DNA of 64,000 bases from assembly GCA_006384855.1 (NCBI GenBank), contig VCJN01000756.1, positions 38,115 through 102,114 on the forward strand, in the 5' to 3' direction. This document shows positions 1 through 11,505 of this stretch, in pieces; position 1 is the stretch's first letter, and every line of letters starts with the position of its first letter. Made by a program: the position numbers and the translations under genes. The DNA comes from Tetraselmis striata. Taxonomy: Eukaryota; Chlorophyta; Chlorodendrophyceae; Chlorodendrales; Chlorodendraceae. The notes beneath the pieces are model-generated. The model saw nothing but the letters and a program-made list of their open reading frames with translations, was not told the origin of the DNA and made no database searches.

Positions 1-1100
1 CACATTGTGATTGTACTCGCACGCCCATGCATACCAACAACACATGAGACTCTTCCTCACTCAACATTTTCACATTTAGAAAATGACCTTCATGCTGTAG
101 TAGCAGCATGTTGCTTTACAACATGCTCGCCAGAGATGGACTTACCCGCAGTCACCCATTACAACCGTTGTGATAATTGCCCTAAGTATGTTGCAGGCGA
201 CAAGTGCAATCTTTTTGTACTTGATTTTATTTAATTCACATTAGAACTTAATTCGTCATCATCATCACCCCACCTTCGACATGGGCAGACGCATCACCAT
301 GAGAGTGGCACAAACAATCATGAGGTGACTGTATTCATGAGATGAGTGTTCACTGTTCAGCCAACACGGCCATCTGTACATCGCCGCCTCCCGTGTCCGC
401 GTGTCGGAGATCCCAATGACGTCAAATTCCTCATGCCGGATGGGAACTTCATCATCAATATTGTTTACAGAAATACCTTGACCCGAATAAGATTATATAT
501 ACATACGTACTTCAATAGTAGGAGTAGAGTAGTACAATAGCACATATATTTATAAAATCTACATATAGTATAGGGCATCTGCTGTAGCCAGCGTCAACAT
601 AAAACGTGTTCCCATCGGCAGCAACAATATTATTTCTCACCGCGTATTTTTGCCGGCGGCATAAATATATTCAGCATGAACGGCCGGGTCCCGGTGACAA
701 TGCCGTATCACATATCGTATTCGGAGGAGTTCCTGTCATGGCAGAGTTCCACGAGCCACATGCTAGTACTAGCAATCTTATATATTTATGAAGCTTGCTG
801 TAGCCAATATTTCGGCATTGTGCCGTTCCCGCATCGATACTGTGCGTGTGCAGTGCGGATATTAAACATGATAGCGACTAGAGGGAATTCGCACGCGGCA
901 TGCAACACGCCATTCGTAGCAGTGCGGGCAGGAGCATCCGCGTCGAGCGCTGTACCCTGAAGTGGTATCCGATTCTTATTAATATATCCTTTTGGGCCTC
1001 AGCACTCCGGAAAGTACATCATAATTTGAATTCGCGTTGCGACAGACAGGCACTCTGACAGCCCGACGGCTGTAGTCCAAGACAGGGCAAAGCTAGAGGG
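1..1100. other. Intergenic region, no gene recognised
   Basis: This stretch is more AT-rich than the rest of the left half and has only short open frames with no family resemblance. The word GCTGTAGCCA occurs twice (about 582 and 799) in loosely similar surroundings. I see no splice-consistent gene, RNA gene or transposon terminus. Confidence 0.6.
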
Positions 1101-1800
1101 CAGGCCCCCCAGAGGCGCCGGGCGTCAATCATCAGAAGAGACGAACCCAGCAGCGACAGCCCACGCTCCAGGCGGCGGCTCAGCCCAGCTCAGAGGCAGC
1201 AGAAATACCCGAGGTGCAGGCGCGTTCCGCGCTCCTTTGTCCGGCCAGCCGCCCGTGGCGGGTTTTGGAAACCGGGCAGTGCCGCTGCCGTGTCGTTCGC
1301 AGGGCGCAGGATCCCCCCCTCCCCCCCCCTCCCCCCCCCCCCCCGGGGGGGGGGGGGGGGGGGGGGCTATTGCGTCGGGCGTCTTTCGCCGCTGAGGATG
1401 CCACGCCGACCAGCCGGGCGGACACCAGCAGCTGAACGCTTTGGTCCCTCCTGCTGCTTCCGACCGGATGCATCCCCGCACCGAGGGAGTTTCTAGCCCG
1501 GCGAGTAGCAGTGGGTTCCCGTTCTCCGTCGCCGCCTCCGCCCGAGGCAGCTCGGCAGCACCCAGCGGCCCGGGGATGGCGGCATCCGCCTGGTCGGCTG
1601 CGGGGAAGCGCCGCCACCCGCTGGCCGCTCCGACCGCTGGCGACGCATCGGGCCATGACGGCCCCGTGACCAAGGGGCCTCGTGTCCTGCAGGACGTGCC
1701 GCTCCTCGCTGCAAACTCCGCGCAGGCGCCCTCGTTGGGGCGACGTCGTCAAGGTGGGCCGCTTCCTTGGCCTGGACAAAAAATCGACATACGGTACTAC
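1101..1800. other. GC-rich block upstream of the helicase gene
   Basis: Very GC-rich sequence with overlapping open frames on both strands. The frames are proline-, glycine-, arginine- and alanine-rich, as expected by chance at this composition, and none resembles a known family. It may be an upstream regulatory region or the 5' end of an unrecognised gene. A plus frame at 1441-1821 has a good donor-like CAAG/GTGGGC near 1750, but I could not join it in phase to the helicase. Confidence 0.4.
1331..1366. repeat. C14/G22 perfect palindrome
   Basis: Fourteen C (1331-1344) are followed directly by 22 G (1345-1366), with further C runs just upstream (1313-1329). The two tracts are self-complementary with no spacer and could form a hairpin, or the G tract a quadruplex. 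Confidence 0.9.
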
Positions 1801-1814
1801 TGGTACCCGTATCA

Positions 1815-1823
1815 TATATAATA
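1815..1823 (+). promoter_or_regulatory. TATA-like box upstream of the helicase
   Basis: TATATAATA lies 122 bases before the proposed helicase ATG, in a short AT-rich patch between two GC-rich stretches. Position and composition suit a TATA box. No transcript start is visible, so this is an inference. Confidence 0.3.
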
Positions 1824-1944
1824 GAACAAAATCAAAAGCATTTGCGGCAGTGATATATCTGTATATGATGCAGGCGTGTTGACGGGGAGACGAGGGGGAT
1901 TGGGAAGGGATGTCTGACAGGTGCAGGGGCAGCGTTGATGAAGG

Positions 1945-2499
1945 ATGGGCCGTGTCGCCGTGTCGGTAGTGCCCCACCGCTTAGGCCCGCAGCAGTGTGG
2001 GGTGCGAGAGTCGGATGCGGCGGGGGACGACGGCATCAGGGGCGGAGGGGCGGCCCGCGGCGTGGGACCGCGCGCTCCCGTGGAGGCAGCCAGCGGGAGG
2101 GCGCCTGCCGCACGGAAGCGCCCGATGCGGTGTCGGCTGGAGGACTGGGCTCTGCCGGCGCCGGTCATCGCCGCGTTCCACGCCAAGGGCGTCACGCAGG
2201 TGCGCCGCCGCCGTACTGGCGGGGCTGCAGGTAGATTTGTTTTTGTGTCTGTCTCTGGTCCACGGCTGATGTGATGAATATGTATGATACAGGCAAGTTA
2301 GTGATGCATGATGGGCATTTAGTATGTTTTAGTATGAAACCTAACTAATACATTAAAAACACATATAACCAGTCCTCGTTATTTTACATGGGACCGTCGT
2401 TTCTCCGTGAATCCTTGTTTCTTACCATGGCGCCTCGTTCATGAGTGTTAGGTACTCGCTGATTGACATGTACACAGGGGACTCATCACGACCGAACAG

Positions 2500-2567
<68 letters not shown>

Positions 2568-4086
2568 GCGCGCAAGGGGTGCAGGGGTGCAGGGGTGTGG
2601 TGCGAACAGCCCTGTGTCTGGCGGCTTGCAGAGAGGCTGCGGTGGGCTTGCCAAAATCAACAGCTCAGCCCTCTACGGCGACTCATCACCCCCCTCCCAA
2701 CCGCTTCTCTGGGTGCAGATGTACCCCTGGCAGGCCGCCGCGGTGGAGGAGGGCAGCGCAGGCGACAACTTGGTGTTCTCCGCGCCCACCAGCGGTGGCA
2801 AGAGCCTGGTGGCGGAGGTGCTGATGGTGCGGCGGCTGCTGGAGGTGCGGCGGCGGTGGATGGCGGGGCCGGCGGCTGCGCAGGGGCGGCGACGCAAGCG
2901 ACCGCGCCCGCGCGCCCTGGTGGTGCTACCCTACATCAGCATTGTGTCCGAGAAAGTGGCGCACCTGCAGGAGGTGCTGTCGCCGATGGGGCTGGAGGTA
3001 CAGCCGCTCACCCTTGCCCACACACCGCCACATAAATGTTTGATTGAAAGGAGGGGGCGGGGTCAAAGGTGGGCTCACGTTGCGAACCTTCATGGCGCAG
3101 GTAAGAGGGTACGCGGGGCTGGAGACGTGCCAGCCCATCGCGGAGCATGGGGAGGACATCGCCATCTGCACCATCGAGAAGGCCAACAGCGCGGTGAACC
3201 GCCTGGTGCTGGAGGGACGCGTGGCGCAGCTGGCCTGCGTGGTCATCGACGAGATGCACATGATCTCCGACAAGGAGCGTGGCGTGGTGCTGGAGCTGGC
3301 GGTCACCAAAATCCTGTTTGCGGAGAGGTGCGCACGGGAGCGCATGTGCCAGGTGAGCGCAGCCCCACCTCCGACAGCAGCCTTGCCGGGGCGGCGGGGG
3401 GGGGGGGGGGGCGGGGGGGGGGGGGTGCACACTGCAGGTCTCGTCACTTGTTTGCGCCATGCTCAGCGGCCGCTCACCCCTTTGCATTCTCTCGCGTGGC
3501 GCCCATGCGCAGATCATCGCGATGAGCGCCACTATGCGAGGCTTGCAGGTAATGCGGACAGGTCCCTGCTCATTTAGGGGTGAAATGCTCCGAAACCACC
3601 TTTCCTGCTAGGCCTGCTCCGAAATCAATTACCCCCCCCCCCCCCCCCCCCACCCCCCACCTCCTGCCCGCCCCCCCACTCACTTTCCTGCGCCCCCTGC
3701 CAGCAACGTGTTTCTGCAGTCTCACTTATATTTCCTGCACAAAGTATTCTTGGCCACCGAAGGCGGAAACGCTCGTCGACAGATATGTGTGCTCTATTTC
3801 GCCGTGTGTGGGGCGCTGTCATGTTTTCAAAGTAGGAGCAGTCATTATTGAGTTGCAAAGCTCTATTGCGTTCACTTGGCAGCACTCCGATCCATGTAAA
3901 CGACAGGATGCCCGAGTCAACCAAAGACCCAGGCGGAACCTCGCCTCGCGCCGCATATCTGATAGCACTACTGGGGCCGAACTCGGCTGTGTGCGGTCCT
4001 GTGTCGGTTGGTGATGGTGAGCCAGAAGGGGGACAGGGTTTTCGGAGAGGGAGGAGCGAATGTATTGCCTTGATGACTCGCGCGCG

Positions 4087-4138
<52 letters not shown>

Positions 4139-7100
4139 CACGCGCTCCTCTGCGCCTTGCACTTGCCTCGCTCCACTTCAGGCTCTCTCCGACTGGCTAA
4201 ACGCCCGCCTGTTCATCACCAACTACCGGCCGGTGCCGCTGACGGAGCACGCCGTATTTGAGGGCGTCGTGTACGAAAAGGTGGGCGCAACCCACGGCTG
4301 CCGGGTCGAAAGGCCCCCATGCGTCGACTGCTGGCAGCTGCTGCCCTATTCGAGCGGCCAGCGTGGTTCGGAGCGGTTGCTTATTTGGGCGCTGGTGCTC
4401 CTAAACCAGGAAGAACAGCGGTGATGTTTAACCACTTACACTTTCCCATAGGTTATTTCCATCCATTATTACAGAACACTTTATGGCACATGTCCATCGG
4501 GCCACACATTTTATGAAATACATTTCCCCATCATTTACCTTGTCATCCGCCGCCAGCACGCATTCCAAGCACTTCAGTGCATATGCACCGTTCCAGAAAT
4601 GCTGCACCTCACTACTATGAAACCTATACCCAGCATTCAGACTCGCTTGTCCACACAGAGATGATACACCCTGTCGCGTCGGAGGAGTACCTTATTTGTG
4701 CTGCATGGCGTGAAATGCAACTCCCCCACCTCCCCCACCTCTGCATCAGTGCGCCGCCCTGAGCCCCACTGGTGAGGCGGACAGCGCCGGCGGCGAAGTG
4801 CTGCGCAAACTGCGCGACCTCCGGGACCTGAAGCCGGCGGGGCGGCCGGGGAGAAAGGCCGTGCAGGACGAGGACGGGCTGCTGCGCCTGGTGGCGGAGG
4901 TGGTTGCGGAGGGGCACTCGGTGCTGGTGTTCTGCCAGTCGAGGCAGCAGTGCCAAAGCTGCGCCACCCGCATGGCCGCCGCGCTGCCGGAGGTGGTGTG
5001 GGGCGCGCACGGCCGGCCGTGGCCCCCGGCGCAGGTCCGAGTCCCTTCACATCCCCATTCCCTGGGGAGTTGAGGGTTTAGGGTTTGTGACATGGATGAC
5101 TTGCCGCTCAATGTCACCGCATTAATCAACTGTAGCCTTCTCCATTCTTCAAGGGCCCATTCTACTTTGCCATAGGTTTCGGGTTCAAGAACACCAAGCA
5201 TCCCTAGAAGTATTAACCTTCCATTCCCTGGCATAGATCTGTCGTAACGAGGTCCTCGTATGCGTCCCCATCATCACCACCACTCCGCAGTTTGGCACAT
5301 GTCGCATGTGATGATGTGAGCATACAGAAGCAAGAATACATGCCATTGGCCCAGACGAGCCTGATGGCTGCGCACTGGCTCTAAACCCTCGCGGCCGGCA
5401 GGCGGAGCAGCTGCGCGCCGCGCTGTGCGAGCGCCTGGTGGAGGCCACGGAGGGCAGCCCGGACCCGGAGCTGACGACCGCCCTCCGCAGCGGCATCGCC
5501 TACCACCACGCGGGTGCTTTGCCGGCCACTGGAATACACCCCCCATCCAAGTGCAGTGGCTCACGAACACTGCCCTTCTGCCGCTGAATAATGTTCGACC
5601 GCGGGGCAGGGGAACCCCCCCCCCCCCCCCCCCCCTTCCCCTTCTATCCTCCCGCTCACCTCGGTATGCGTTCATCCTGCAGGCCTGACGGCGGAGGAGA
5701 GGGAGATAGTCGAGGACGGATACCGGCAGGGCACCCTCCAGGTGTGTGGAGCAGAGACGCACCCGCTGCGCATCCAAGCCGCCGCACTGCGCCGCCTAGC
5801 GCTGACATGTTTCATCCTGTGCGTTGCCACCATTGTCATGCGACATTTACATGTCTCATTCATGCTGAGCCACATGCAAGGAGGTGGTGCCAAGGAAGTG
5901 GAGCGGGGGGGGGGGGGGGGGGGGGGATTTGTATGGGTGCCGCCGTGCCGCTGCGGCAATATGTACACACTACGTATATACTGGCGAAGACGCACCTACA
6001 TGAACCCGGAACAAAAGCCTCAAACTGGGGTTGCATGCAACCTGTAAGAGCCTTCGCTATACAGATCTGTGATAGTTTTGTCTGCATCCGACACCTGGCC
6101 GGCAGGGCAGGCTCGCATCCGCACTGTTCCCTTACTACCGCGCCGGCACCCATGACGAGGTCCAGTACGGCTGGCGAGAGGTCAAGTACGGACGAACCTG
6201 TAGCGGTTGTAATGGCGAACTTGGTATTCGTGCGACCCCAGCTCGGAGCTTTCGATGTTCCCAGGTGCTGCTGGTTATAGGTGGGCCGTCACTGCTGGGC
6301 GTACTATTTGTGCACAGTACTTGGTGGCCCTGCCAACCCGGTACTGACGATGCTCTCCAGCCATGCCTCCCCTCCTCCTCTCTCTCCCTCTGGCTTCTCG
6401 TGGCGCGGGGGAAACCGGGTCTTCGTGAAGCTATTCGAACATTTCTAAAACATCCTCAACCTCTTGATGTCATTCATCTATGTTTTAACGGCCTGTCCGC
6501 TCCCACTCCCAGAGCCCCTCCCCTCCCCCATCCTCTCCCCGGCTCCCTCTCATTACAACATGGAATTGCCCCTTCCTCTGAGCAGCCTCCGTCGCTACCA
6601 GACCTGCTAACGTGGCTCTGTGCTGGGCCGGCCGTCAGGTCATCGCGGCCACCTCCACACTGGCGGCGGGCATCAACCTGCCGGCGCGCCGGGTCATCCT
6701 GCGAAGCCTGCGGCAGGTGAGCCCGCACCAGCGTGGCATTCCCTTCACCAATGCCGGGAAGGAGGGGGGGGGGGGCGGGGGGGGGGGGGGGGGGGGGGGC
6801 TGCGCAGCCGGGGACACCAGCCCGTGCGTGTCTGTATAAAGTAGGGAGCCTGGAAGCCCCCTGCGCTGCTGGTTCCCTCCATTTTGGTTGTATGTGTTGC
6901 ACTGACATGGCGCTGCGGGTGGGCGGCAGGGGGTGGAGAATGTGTCCCGGGCGCAGTACCTGCAGATGGTGGGGCGAGCCGGTCGCGCCGGTCAGTGCGA
7001 CCGCGGGGACTCGTTCATCATCGGCAAGGGCGGCGTGGGGCGGCAGGAGTGGCTCGCTATCAACCGCCTGCTGGCAGCGCCGCTGCCGGAGCTCAGCAGC

Positions 7101-10100
7101 CAGCTCATCGCGGAGAGGGGCGCAGGCGCCGGCCAGGGCAATTCGACGTCCAGGTCAGCGGGGAGGCGCCACGCCTCACTACGAACCCCCCTCCCTCTGC
7201 GCACGCACACCACATTGGGCATGGAAAATCTCAGACGACCACACCAATAAGCCTGCGTGTGTTGTCAACCGATGGTATAAGACAAACGTCGAGATGAATT
7301 GTTTAGAATCGACCTAAAAGAGGAACTAATCAAACGAATAATGATTAGCGACTACATGTGCTGGATGAGGCGACACATAATCCAGTATGCAATGCTCCGA
7401 AAAGGAACCGGCAGCCAAACGAGAACTCAGCCACAAATCAGTCCATCTCGTCCGGCACATGGAGGGCAAGACAGACTGAATTTCATCAGCGAGAAGTATA
7501 CCCATGATACACTAGCGGCGATGCGCTGCAGGAGAACTGAGCGCACCTGAGCCACATGCCGACGGAACTAATGAAACAAACGGAAAGTAACCTCGGTGAT
7601 GCTGGATCCATACGGTAGCGTGTGGGCTGCGTGCGGCTGAGCGCCGCAGCTGCTTGGGGCCGCCCACAGGCCCGCGCCGCCCGCAGACGCGCCGGCCCCA
7701 CGCGACGACGGCGGCACCTCCCTGGAGCGCTTGCTGCTGGAGTCCGTCGCCAACGGGGCGGTGCGCTCCGGGCGGGACGTCAAGAACCTCATCTGCTCCA
7801 CGCTCGCTGCGCACCAGGTTGCCCCCCCCCCCCCCCCCCCTCCCCACCCACACCTCATGGCTCATCTCACTGGCCTTGATTGACCCCCATGGCATAGCGT
7901 ACTATTGGGTAAAGTTTGCGAGTCTCCAGGTGGCCGTCTCAGTCAGCTGCGATTGTTTCGAGCTTGCAGTAAGCCGCCCGCCCCCCCCCCCCCCCTCCCC
8001 TTCCCCGTGCAGGCGAGCAAGTCTGGGCAGCTGGTGGAGCAGATCAAGGTGGAGCTGAGCCGGCTGCAGCGGTGCAAGCTGCTGCGGTGGGAGCGCCCGG
8101 CGCCGCTGGGCACGCAGCCCATGCAGGGTCCCGCGAGCAGCCAGGAGGAGGGCCGCTGGTGCGTGAGCCAGATGGGCTCCGCCGTGCACAGCGCCGCGCT
8201 GCCCACAGAGCAGGGCAAGCGCATGTACGAGAGGCTGGACGCCGCGCGCCGCGATCTGTGCCTCGTGGACGGCGGCGTGCTGCACCTGGCCTTCATCCTG
8301 CTGGAGGCCTCGGGGAGCGGGGACCTCGTGCACTTCCGGGGCTGGCCGGACTGGAGCCAGTGCCTGGCTGTGCTGCTGGAGGCGTCCGCCAGAAGCGGCT
8401 CCGCGCCTCACATGGTCGCCTCCAAGGCAACCCCCCCCCCCCCCCCCTCCAACACACATACGCAGTAATCACACAGCTTTGGCTATCTCAGCTGAGTACA
8501 GGCTGCCAGCGCCCTCTCTCCCGATTGTATCTCTCAGGTTGCCGCCGGCTTCGAAATAGGGCTTGGGGGGGCGTAGCAGTGACTGAAAGCCGGCTAGCAG
8601 ACCAGTGAAGTACATGTCAACTGGCGACTTGATGTCCCGGAATCCAGACTCCTTTCCATGAAAGTAAGACAGTGTAACGGTGTGTCAACCATACCATACC
8701 ACACCATACCATAAAGTTGGGTTAGTTAAGCCTGAATGTGTCTACTTATGCTTTCATCAGAACGTTCGGGGGATAGTTTGTCACAATTCTGATGCTACTT
8801 GGGTCTGTAAGAGCCGCTTGATGACCCCCGACAAGGCAGCAGTTTGGCGCCTTTGCGTCGATGTTGACAAACATGGCACCCACAGTCCCGATTTAAGCGA
8901 CCCCCCTGGATGCATGGCGCCATTTTTTCTATGGCGCCCCCAGGACAGGATTGACCTCGGTGCCCCGCGGCCTCTTCCCTCTCCAGGTCGGCGTGGAGCA
9001 CCACCTGCGCATGCGGCGGCCGGGGTACAAGCCCGCCGACAACCGGCACACCCTCTTCTTCACCGCTCTCATCCTGGCCGACCTGCTGGACGAGAAGGGG
9101 CTGCAGCCCACCATCGAGGCCTGGGAGCAGGTGGCCCAGGTGGGTGGGTGGGCGTCCTGGTGCCGACCTCTCCCTCGAGCCCCCAACATGAGCTACCCCG
9201 CAACCCCCTCCCCTCCTTCCGCCACCCATGCGGGACGATTTCTCGGCGGGAGGTACGCTCGCCAATGGGGAAGAAGGCTGACAGAGACTGGGTGCCACCG
9301 CCAGGCGGGCAGCATGTCACGCGGGCGGCTGCAGAAGATGCAGAGGGACATGGCCAAGACGGCGGCCATGGCGGCGCAGCTCGCCGCGTCCGCGTCCTGG
9401 TGGTCCCTGGAGTCGCTCCTGAACACCATGTCGGCGCAGGTAATGCGCACGCCGCGGTCGAGCCTTACCTGGTCCAGGAGGAGGGGCAACGAGAGAGAGA
9501 GGGGGGGGGGGGGGGGGAGTGTCCTTCAGGGCGGCGCGCAGTTGATCGATGATGCAACATGCCCGTATGCATAGACATATATGTGCGCATGTTTAACTAC
9601 GTACGGGTGGGAGCACACGGCTGTGACGTCATGCACAATGCTGTACACGCACATCGATTTACATACGCTGCCCAGCATTTCCGAGACATAGTGTACGACG
9701 TAGACATACCGTTATGTGTATGTATACATGTCCCCGGGCATCCGATGCCCCCCATGTGCCGGCATGCTCCGGTGGCATGGCGTGTCAATGTAGCACCCCT
9801 GACCCCCAGGCTCTGACGAAGGCCGAACCCCGGCGCGCGCACGCAGGCGGCGGCGGGAGCTAAGCCGGAGCTGCTCGCGCTGATGAAGGTGCCCACGCTG
9901 ACCGCCCTGCAAGCGCGGTCTCTCTACAACCGAGGCATCAAGACGCCCCAGGTGGGAGGTGGGGCCGCTTCTCTGCGCCGTGACGCACCTGCTGACAGCA
10001 CATCCCCAGTGGAGCTAGGGTTTTCAGGGCTTAGATACCCCTAAACCCCTCAACTGTTTCGCGGCGGGCTTGACCATGTACACCTGCAGACAGTCAATTG

Positions 10101-10890
10101 TTTATATCACCCCGGCCCGGTGAGTACTCGTAGCAATTCCTCGGAGCAAGCTGTTCGCCTTCAGTGCCCCAACGTCCCGGAACATTAATCGCTGTCTCGG
10201 GCCGGGCGGGAGCAGGGTGCCAGAAGCGGTTCGCCGTAGAAGGGCTGCCGGGCTCTCACCATAGACGCTGCCAGTCTTGTCCCACGTGCGGACGCAGAGG
10301 GACCCATCAAGGGCCTCGGGATGGCTGCCAGTTGATAGCCGCACTTGGTTTTCAGCCTGTCGTCACTGGACACCAGCGCCCGAAGTCGCCGGGGGCTTCA
10401 CAGGCCGGGGAGGCTGGGCTGAGCGCTGCATTGTGGCGCCGCCCATGCGCCTTCCCTGCAGATGCTGGCGGAAGCGGACGGCGACGTGCTGAGGCGGGCG
10501 CTGGTGGAGGCGGCGCCCTCCGACAAGCGGCTCCGGCCCTCGGCGGGCGGGAGGGGGCGGGGCCGCGGGCGCGGCGCGGGAACCCGGGTCAACGCGCTGG
10601 GGAGCGCGGCGGCGGTGGAGAGGCTGGCGGCCAGCCTGCCCAAGCTGGCGTGGCAGCACCTGGTGGAGGAGGCCGAGGAGGCGGCGCGGCTGATGGCAAA
10701 TGCCGGGGAGGGGGAGGGGGAGGGGGAGGGGGAGGCGCCCGTGAGTCCGAGGCCACTCCCCGCGGGGGATCACCCGCTGTCCTGCTCTGGCCCCGATGAC
10801 ACGGCTGGTGCCGCTCTCCCAGAGAGCGCCGTGGGGCCCAGGGGGGCGCGGCTGAGCAGCATGAGGACACTGTCTCTGCCGCATGCGTGA
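1945..10890 (+). CDS. HELQ: HELQ/POLQ-type superfamily 2 DNA helicase
   Basis: Ski2-like ATP-dependent 3'-5' DNA helicase. Relatives unwind forked or strand-annealed DNA in replication-linked repair in the nucleus. Exons: 1945-2199, 2719-2997, 3101-3352, 3513-3548, 4182-4280, 4750-5034, 5402-5513, 5683-5741, 6639-6716, 6930-7153, 7670-7817, 8013-8426, 8987-9139, 9305-9439, 9847-9951, 10462-10890, about 1,020 residues, all phases consistent. Visible motifs: Q-motif-like YPWQ (87-90), Walker A SAPTSGGKS (106-114), motif II DEMH (228-231, family usually DELH), SAT (267-269), motif IV near 363-375, TSTLAAGINLPARR (464-477) and QMVGRAGRAG (497-506). Winged-helix and ratchet-like segments follow. 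The ATG at 1945 has an in-frame stop two codons upstream. Intron 12 uses a GC donor at 8427. The last exon could instead splice at 10741 (GTGAGT) into a short tail ending near 10968. No polymerase domain follows, so HELQ is preferred over POLQ, though the helicase cores are alike. Confidence 0.88.
2503..2560 (+). repeat. (CA)n microsatellite, helicase intron 1
   Basis: About 29 uninterrupted CA units followed by alternating CG/TG. It lies in the first intron. Alternating purine-pyrimidine DNA of this kind can adopt Z-form. Confidence 0.95.
3396..3425 (+). repeat. Poly-G tract, helicase intron 3
   Basis: G16, one C, then G13, starting 43 bases after the intron 3 donor (3353) and upstream of the 36-base exon 4. 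Confidence 0.95.
3632..3651 (+). repeat. Poly-C tract, helicase intron 4
   Basis: Twenty C, with further C-rich sequence to about 3680, starting 83 bases after exon 4. It is complementary to the poly-G tract in intron 3. Confidence 0.95.
4089..4137 (+). repeat. (TG)n microsatellite, helicase intron 4
   Basis: About 24 TG units preceded by CGCGCGCA. It lies 45 bases upstream of exon 5 and is complementary to the (CA)n tract of intron 1. Confidence 0.95.
5615..5635 (+). repeat. Poly-C tract, helicase intron 7
   Basis: C21 about 45 bases upstream of the exon 8 acceptor (5682), extending the polypyrimidine region. Confidence 0.9.
5905..5926 (+). repeat. Poly-G tract, helicase intron 8
   Basis: G22 in the interior of the long intron between exon 8 and exon 9. 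Confidence 0.9.
6764..6799 (+). repeat. Poly-G tract, helicase intron 9
   Basis: G12, one C, then G23, starting 48 bases after the intron 9 donor (6717). Confidence 0.9.
7822..7840 (+). repeat. Poly-C tract at a 5' splice site
   Basis: C19 starts at intron position +5 of helicase intron 11 (donor 7818). A second tract, C15 at 7981-7995, lies just before the acceptor at 8012. Confidence 0.9.
8431..8447 (+). repeat. Poly-C tract at a GC-type 5' splice site
   Basis: C17 starts at position +5 of helicase intron 12, whose donor is GC (8427). Confidence 0.9.
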
Positions 10891-11505
10891 TTGGGCATTT
10901 GAAAGTGGCGATTGCATACTCCTGGGCATCGCCGCAGGCCAGCTGTCTCACGGCCTGTCTGACTTCATGAACCCGCATAGCGTCTGTGGAGCAATCGCAT
11001 GTCCTCCTGTGAAGGCCGATGGACGAGGCAGCAAGATCAAGCGGACAGCAGCGGGTGGCGCCCCTCTCGGTGGCGATGGTGATGGCCCGTGGCAGCGCAT
11101 GTCACGCGTAGCTTCGCAACAGATCACAGCCATCAGTCCACCGGAGGCAACCTACGCAGCCGAGTAGGTGACGCCGCAACACCGTGTAGACGAAGACGGT
11201 GATAAATGACAAGGCATTCTCACCGGAAAGGGAGCAGAGTGGCAATAAATGGACACGCTATGACCGGAATGCAAAGCAGAGAGCAAGCGATGGCATGGCC
11301 GGTCGACACATTGTAGCCTTGTAGCCTCCAATCAATGTTTCTTTCCACATTCATTGTCAAGCATTGGAGGCTGGACACGGTCTCATATGGCACTTGGGGG
11401 CGACAAGCACGCACAGAGACAAAGAAAGCTGGGCGCGGCACAGGTGGATGTGGCTCCGCCCCAGACCTATGGCGCTGGCCCAGCTTGAGGACGCCATTGC
11501 CCATA
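10891..11505. other. Spacer between convergent genes
   Basis: Region between the helicase stop and the nuclease stop. A possible alternative last helicase exon would begin at 10938 and stop near 10968. Otherwise no gene is seen. It should hold both 3' ends and transcript terminators. Confidence 0.5.

Noticed and set aside
1180..1977. 265-codon minus-strand frame opposite the helicase 5' end
   Set aside because: Pro/Gly/Arg-rich text created by the C/G tract and GC bias; no family resemblance and it overlaps the helicase start on the other strand.
2441..2824. Plus and minus frames rich in alternating His/Thr or Val/Cys
   Set aside because: Translations of the (CA)n microsatellite.
1945..10890. 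Full-length POLQ (helicase plus polymerase)
   Set aside because: The next gene on the right is on the other strand and no family-A polymerase motif occurs downstream.
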